Assembly: GCA_035695715.1 (NCBI GenBank)
Contig: DASRRM010000437.1
Location: 1-22,131 of the forward strand
Reading direction: 5' to 3'
Length of the DNA stretch: 22,131 bases
From: RYN-428 sp035695715
Lineage (GTDB): Bacteria; Planctomycetota; Phycisphaerae; Tepidisphaerales; Tepidisphaeraceae
Shown: positions 19,543 to 22,131 of the stretch, one piece after another
How the letters are laid out: every line of letters starts with the position of its first letter
Position numbering within the stretch: the first letter of the stretch is position 1
The notes under the pieces: model-generated
The model's input: the letters and a program-made list of their open reading frames with translations, nothing else
Told to the model about the DNA's origin: nothing
The model's database searches: none
Position numbers and translations under genes: made by a program

Positions 19543-21138
19543 TTAGCCCGATGCTGCGGATTTCAAGACGGGCCGCCCGGGGCGCGGACGGTCCACCCTT
19601 GGGCCAGGCCGCAAGCGCCAGCGCCGCCACGTCCATCCGCGCCAGTCGGCCAGATCATCAGCCACCTGAACACGCAGCTCGGCGGCAAATTCGGCCGCCA
19701 TGGCGCGGCGCTGCGGCGTGTCGAGCGTGTGCGACAGCCGATCGAGCGCCGGAATCGATTCGATCCCCAGATCGCGCAGATACGTCAGCCCCAGCACGTC
19801 GCCGTTGCGGGCGACTTCCATGCAATGGTCGGCGTTGTAGTTGGCGATGAAGCCGTCGAGGTTCGCAAAGCAACAGGCGTAAAGCACCGCCGCCGTCATG
19901 GCGATGTTCACGCGCAACAGCGCGGCGTTGTCGCGATGGGTGACAATCCGCCAGATGATGGTCAGCAACCCGAGGGCAACCAGCACAAGCCAGATCGCCG
20001 TCGCAAGGCGAAGGCGCGTGAGGTTGGAGGCGTTCACCAGAAGCATCAGCCGCCAGCCGGCGGAGAAGGCCAGCAGCACGTTTTGCGCGATCCAGGCGTA
20101 AACCAGCAGCCGGGCGTTTCGCCAGGATGGGCTGTTGCATTCGCGGCGAAATGCAACCAGCACAAAAACCGCTGCCAGCAGCGCCGTGGCAATCAGCGGG
20201 TATGCCCCGCGATGGGCATACTCCTTGAACGTCAACCCATGCGGCAGATGCCGGCCGCCATACAGATAAAAGACATCCAGCACCGATTCCATCGCGAAGA
20301 TCACGTTGAAGACGATCAGGCAGCGCTCGACCAAAGCGTGATGATCGACGGGAATGACGGTGCGCGAAGCCGGATCGAACGGCGGAAGTTGCCCGGGAAG
20401 GCGAGGAGGCAGATGGCCCGGGCGCGAATAGGGCGGCCGGGGCGCGCGCCGCAGCCGCCGGGTTCGTACACGCAGCAGACTCCAGGAAGCGACGAAGATG
20501 ACGGCCCACAGCGCGATCCGCGCCGGGTCGAGCAGGTCGGGTAACTCGCCGAGCTTGAACCACATCCAATTGAATGCCCGGCTGACGAAATCCTCGACGA
20601 CGGGATTGGCCAGCGCGAACAAGCCGACGAACACGCCGCCCAGCAGCAGGGGAATGACCCATTTCCCGATCCCCCAGGCCACGGCCGCCGGCCCCCCCAT
20701 ACCGGCGGCCGGATGACGCCGGGCCCATCTCAGACTTACCGCCGCGTCGGAAAAAATGCGCATCCATCCCGCCAGCAAAAATCTCCCCAGCCGCACCAGC
20801 CATGCAAGCGAGGAGCCGGTCCATCCATCCCGGCGGCTGATGGCTAAAATGACAATCGCAATGGATGCCACGGAAATCGCCAGCGGCGTAGGCTCCTCCG
20901 CCAGCGCCAGTGCCAGCCCAAACACCGCCAGGGCAAGCCAGCCCGCCGCGCGCCGCGACCGGCGGCGAATGGGCCGAAGCAGCAACGCCAATAGGACAGC
21001 GGCGGCGAATAATCCCGCCGTCCATCCGAAGGCATGGCGATAGAAAAGAAAGTCCGCCGCCGCCACCAGCGCCAGTGCGGCGGCAAAGACAAACGTCGAG
21101 CCGCGTCCGGCAGAAATGGTTGATCGCCCCGATGCCAA
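19543..21138 (-). CDS. DUF4173-family polytopic membrane protein
   Basis: The 531-residue product starts with TTG at 21138. The start is supported by a near-perfect Shine-Dalgarno GGAGGTGA ending four to five bases before it; no better ATG exists. Hydrophobic segments run from the N-terminus to about residue 450 (roughly twelve), with a short Pro/Arg-rich cytoplasmic or periplasmic loop (RRAPRPPYSRPGHLPPRLPGQLPPF). YGGRHLPHGLTFKEYAHRGAYPLIATALLAAVFVL is the recognisable DUF4173 signature. NRHALVER-type (DHHALVERCLIVFNVIF) and NADHCMEVARNGDVLGLTYLRDLG also fit the family. Function is unknown. A Trp/Arg-rich tail (DWRGWTWRRWRLRPGPR) ends the protein. GC is high and dense shadow frames occur on both strands. 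Confidence 0.87.
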   Translation of the reverse strand: MASGRSTISAGRGSTFVFAAALALVAAADFLFYRHAFGWTAGLFAAAVLLALLLRPIRRRSRRAAGWLALAVFGLALALAEEPTPLAISVASIAIVILAISRRDGWTGSSLAWLVRLGRFLLAGWMRIFSDAAVSLRWARRHPAAGMGGPAAVAWGIGKWVIPLLLGGVFVGLFALANPVVEDFVSRAFNWMWFKLGELPDLLDPARIALWAVIFVASWSLLRVRTRRLRRAPRPPYSRPGHLPPRLPGQLPPFDPASRTVIPVDHHALVERCLIVFNVIFAMESVLDVFYLYGGRHLPHGLTFKEYAHRGAYPLIATALLAAVFVLVAFRRECNSPSWRNARLLVYAWIAQNVLLAFSAGWRLMLLVNASNLTRLRLATAIWLVLVALGLLTIIWRIVTHRDNAALLRVNIAMTAAVLYACCFANLDGFIANYNADHCMEVARNGDVLGLTYLRDLGIESIPALDRLSHTLDTPQRRAMAAEFAAELRVQVADDLADWRGWTWRRWRLRPGPRVDRPRPGRPVLKSAASG

Positions 21139-21235
21139 GGGGTCACCTCCGGTAAATCCTCACCATACCCCCAAAATCGCCGGGCGGTCGTGCACGTTCG
21201 GCAAATAATCGGCTTGCTGTCGCCTATTACTTTAT

Positions 21236-21264
21236 AATGTAGAGTATCCGGATGGATGTGTCAA
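21236..21264 (-). promoter_or_regulatory. Candidate sigma70-type promoter for the DUF4173 gene
   Basis: The leftward strand has a perfect -35 box TTGACA (21259-21264), a 17-base spacer and TACATT (21236-21241, 4 of 6 to consensus), followed by ATAAAG. A transcript would start near 21229, giving a leader of about 90 bases before the TTG start. The leader ends with a strong Shine-Dalgarno site and contains no clear riboswitch-like fold by eye. Confidence 0.5.
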
Positions 21265-21345
21265 CCGGAGGAAATTTTTCACGAAGTCAAAGCCGCAGGA
21301 TTTCCTGATACGCACTCCGTTCCAGAGTGTCATCCGGAAACAAAT

Positions 21346-21484
21346 GAGCCGCGCACGGAGGGTACTCCGGGTACTCCCGAAGTAAGCGGTTTCACCGGCC
21401 CCGCTTACGCCGCGAGTACCCTCCGTGCGAGGCTCGGTCCTGCGTACAAAACGGACAACATCCTGCGGCGGGTGTGGAGGAATG
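21346..21484. repeat. Dispersed palindromic element, nearly complete copy
   Basis: Arms at 21346-21367 and 21414-21435 are inverted copies (22 bases, 21 matching; GAGCC/GCGCACGGAG-type). Inside is a second stem, GTAAGCGG (21382-21389) with CCGCTTAC (21401-21408). The tail 21423-21484 matches bases 1-66 of the window. This element lies in the 365-base gap 21139-21503. The rest of that gap holds the DUF4173 promoter and, at about 21265-21345, nothing I recognise. Confidence 0.75.
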
Positions 21485-21503
21485 CGTGGTGCCGATGCCC
21501 CGT

Positions 21504-22131
21504 TCATTTCGGTGGCGCAAAACGAAGGAGTTGGCCGGGGATCAGGATCCAGAGGCTGCCGTGGGTGTCGCTGAAAAAACAGGTTGTGCCCTTGCCGATG
21601 GGAAATCCCTCAACCCAATGATTCCTTTCACTCAGCAGCAGGCTCTTTCCCTTTCCGCTGACGACCAGCTCGCTCATCCCTTTGCTGTGAAAGAGAAAAA
21701 TCCGCCCATCGGGCGTCTCGGCCAGGCGGCTTGACCATGTCGCGCCGTCGATCGTGAGCGATGTGTCGGCGTCGGGCAGATGCACCCGCACAACCCCGCC
21801 GGTTTCGGAAACAATCCAGATGCGGTTTTTACTGTCGCAGAAAAGGGGACGGCCTCCCGGCGCGATATAAGCCGGCTCATCGCCAGCGTGTGAATATATG
21901 GCCAGTTCGTCCTTGCGGCGCATTCCGCGCGACCAGAGATTTCCATTGTGGTCGACAACGAATCGATCCATGGAAGATGATCGCGGCGCACCGGCCGTCT
22001 TGTGGACGACCACATCGCCGCCGTGCTCAGTCAGCAGAAAGGTGGTGTAATCGTTGGCATATCCCTGGACCAAAACGCTTCTGCCCTTGTCGAAGACTTG
22101 CAGGTCGCCGGGCTGGGTGAACTTGGCGCCA
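21504..22131 (-). CDS. Beta-propeller-like protein, N-terminal part outside the window
   Basis: The frame is open to the window edge, so the start is missing; about 208 residues are seen. Repeated units of about 40 residues have the pattern of propeller blades: DRFVVDHNGNLWSRG, RPLFCDSKNRIWIVSETGGVVRV, SRLAETPDGRIFLFHSKGMSEL and CFFSDTHGSLWILIPGQLLRF. This resembles the 'two-component regulator propeller' type (xxD..GnlWxxt). The visible end has no membrane segment or enzymatic domain. In other bacteria such propellers are sensors or secreted ligand-binding proteins; here nothing more can be said. The palindromic element lies 20 bases beyond the stop. Confidence 0.7.
   Translation of the reverse strand, partial: GAKFTQPGDLQVFDKGRSVLVQGYANDYTTFLLTEHGGDVVVHKTAGAPRSSSMDRFVVDHNGNLWSRGMRRKDELAIYSHAGDEPAYIAPGGRPLFCDSKNRIWIVSETGGVVRVHLPDADTSLTIDGATWSSRLAETPDGRIFLFHSKGMSELVVSGKGKSLLLSERNHWVEGFPIGKGTTCFFSDTHGSLWILIPGQLLRFAPPK

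Noticed and set aside
19468..20544. Long open frame (358 codons) on the + strand opposite the DUF4173 gene
   Set aside because: It is a shadow of a GC-rich membrane-protein gene: Arg/Pro/Gln-rich, no family pattern, no ribosome-binding site. The same holds for the 455-codon frame at 19658-21025 on the minus strand.

Overview
The window is a GC-rich chromosomal segment that I would place in the Planctomycetota, probably near the Phycisphaerae. This is inference from content. Two proteins carry the CxxCxYDLRG...RCPECG zinc ribbon typical of the phylum. A single-cysteine redoxin sits beside a cytochrome c/copper-monooxygenase protein. Several recognisable families of palindromic repeats occur in spacers and also inside a gene. 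No rRNA, tRNA, CRISPR array, integrase or transposase was seen.

Layout. 1-3620: a leftward run with a membrane protein carrying a Pro/Ala linker, two lipoproteins and a lipase-like alpha/beta hydrolase. 3807-7256: rightward, a zinc-ribbon protein and a 947-residue AsmA-like protein with an internal duplication. 7268-7729: a leftward membrane protein with a C-terminal copy of the same zinc ribbon. 7827-11903: carB, the carbamoyl-phosphate synthase large subunit, greatly enlarged by in-frame insertions. 11904-12548: a gene-free patch made largely of inverted repeats. 12549-14421: a SirB1-like protein and a zinc-ribbon methyltransferase. 14453-15509: an HTH-nucleotidyltransferase/HEPN pair with a promoter-operator immediately upstream. 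15555-17714: a redoxin and a cytochrome c/PHM-like protein, probably co-transcribed. 17859-19287: a winged-helix regulator and an HprK-like protein lacking its P-loop. 19543-21138: a DUF4173 membrane protein. 21346-21484: a palindromic repeat whose tail also forms the first 66 bases of the window. 21504-end: a partial beta-propeller-like protein.

The most unusual signals are these. (1) carB contains three unrelated palindromic repeat elements, each translated in frame, plus a roughly 113-residue non-repetitive insertion in its second half. (2) A 23-bp perfect-arm palindrome lies in the spacer and -10 box of a promoter that would give the HTH-nucleotidyltransferase gene an almost leaderless mRNA, and the HEPN gene overlaps the nucleotidyltransferase gene by 116 nt. 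(3) Two inverted copies of a ~115-bp element with terminal inverted repeats lie just after carB. (4) The HprK-like protein looks like a pseudokinase next to a small regulator. All functional calls come from reading motifs; no database search was possible.
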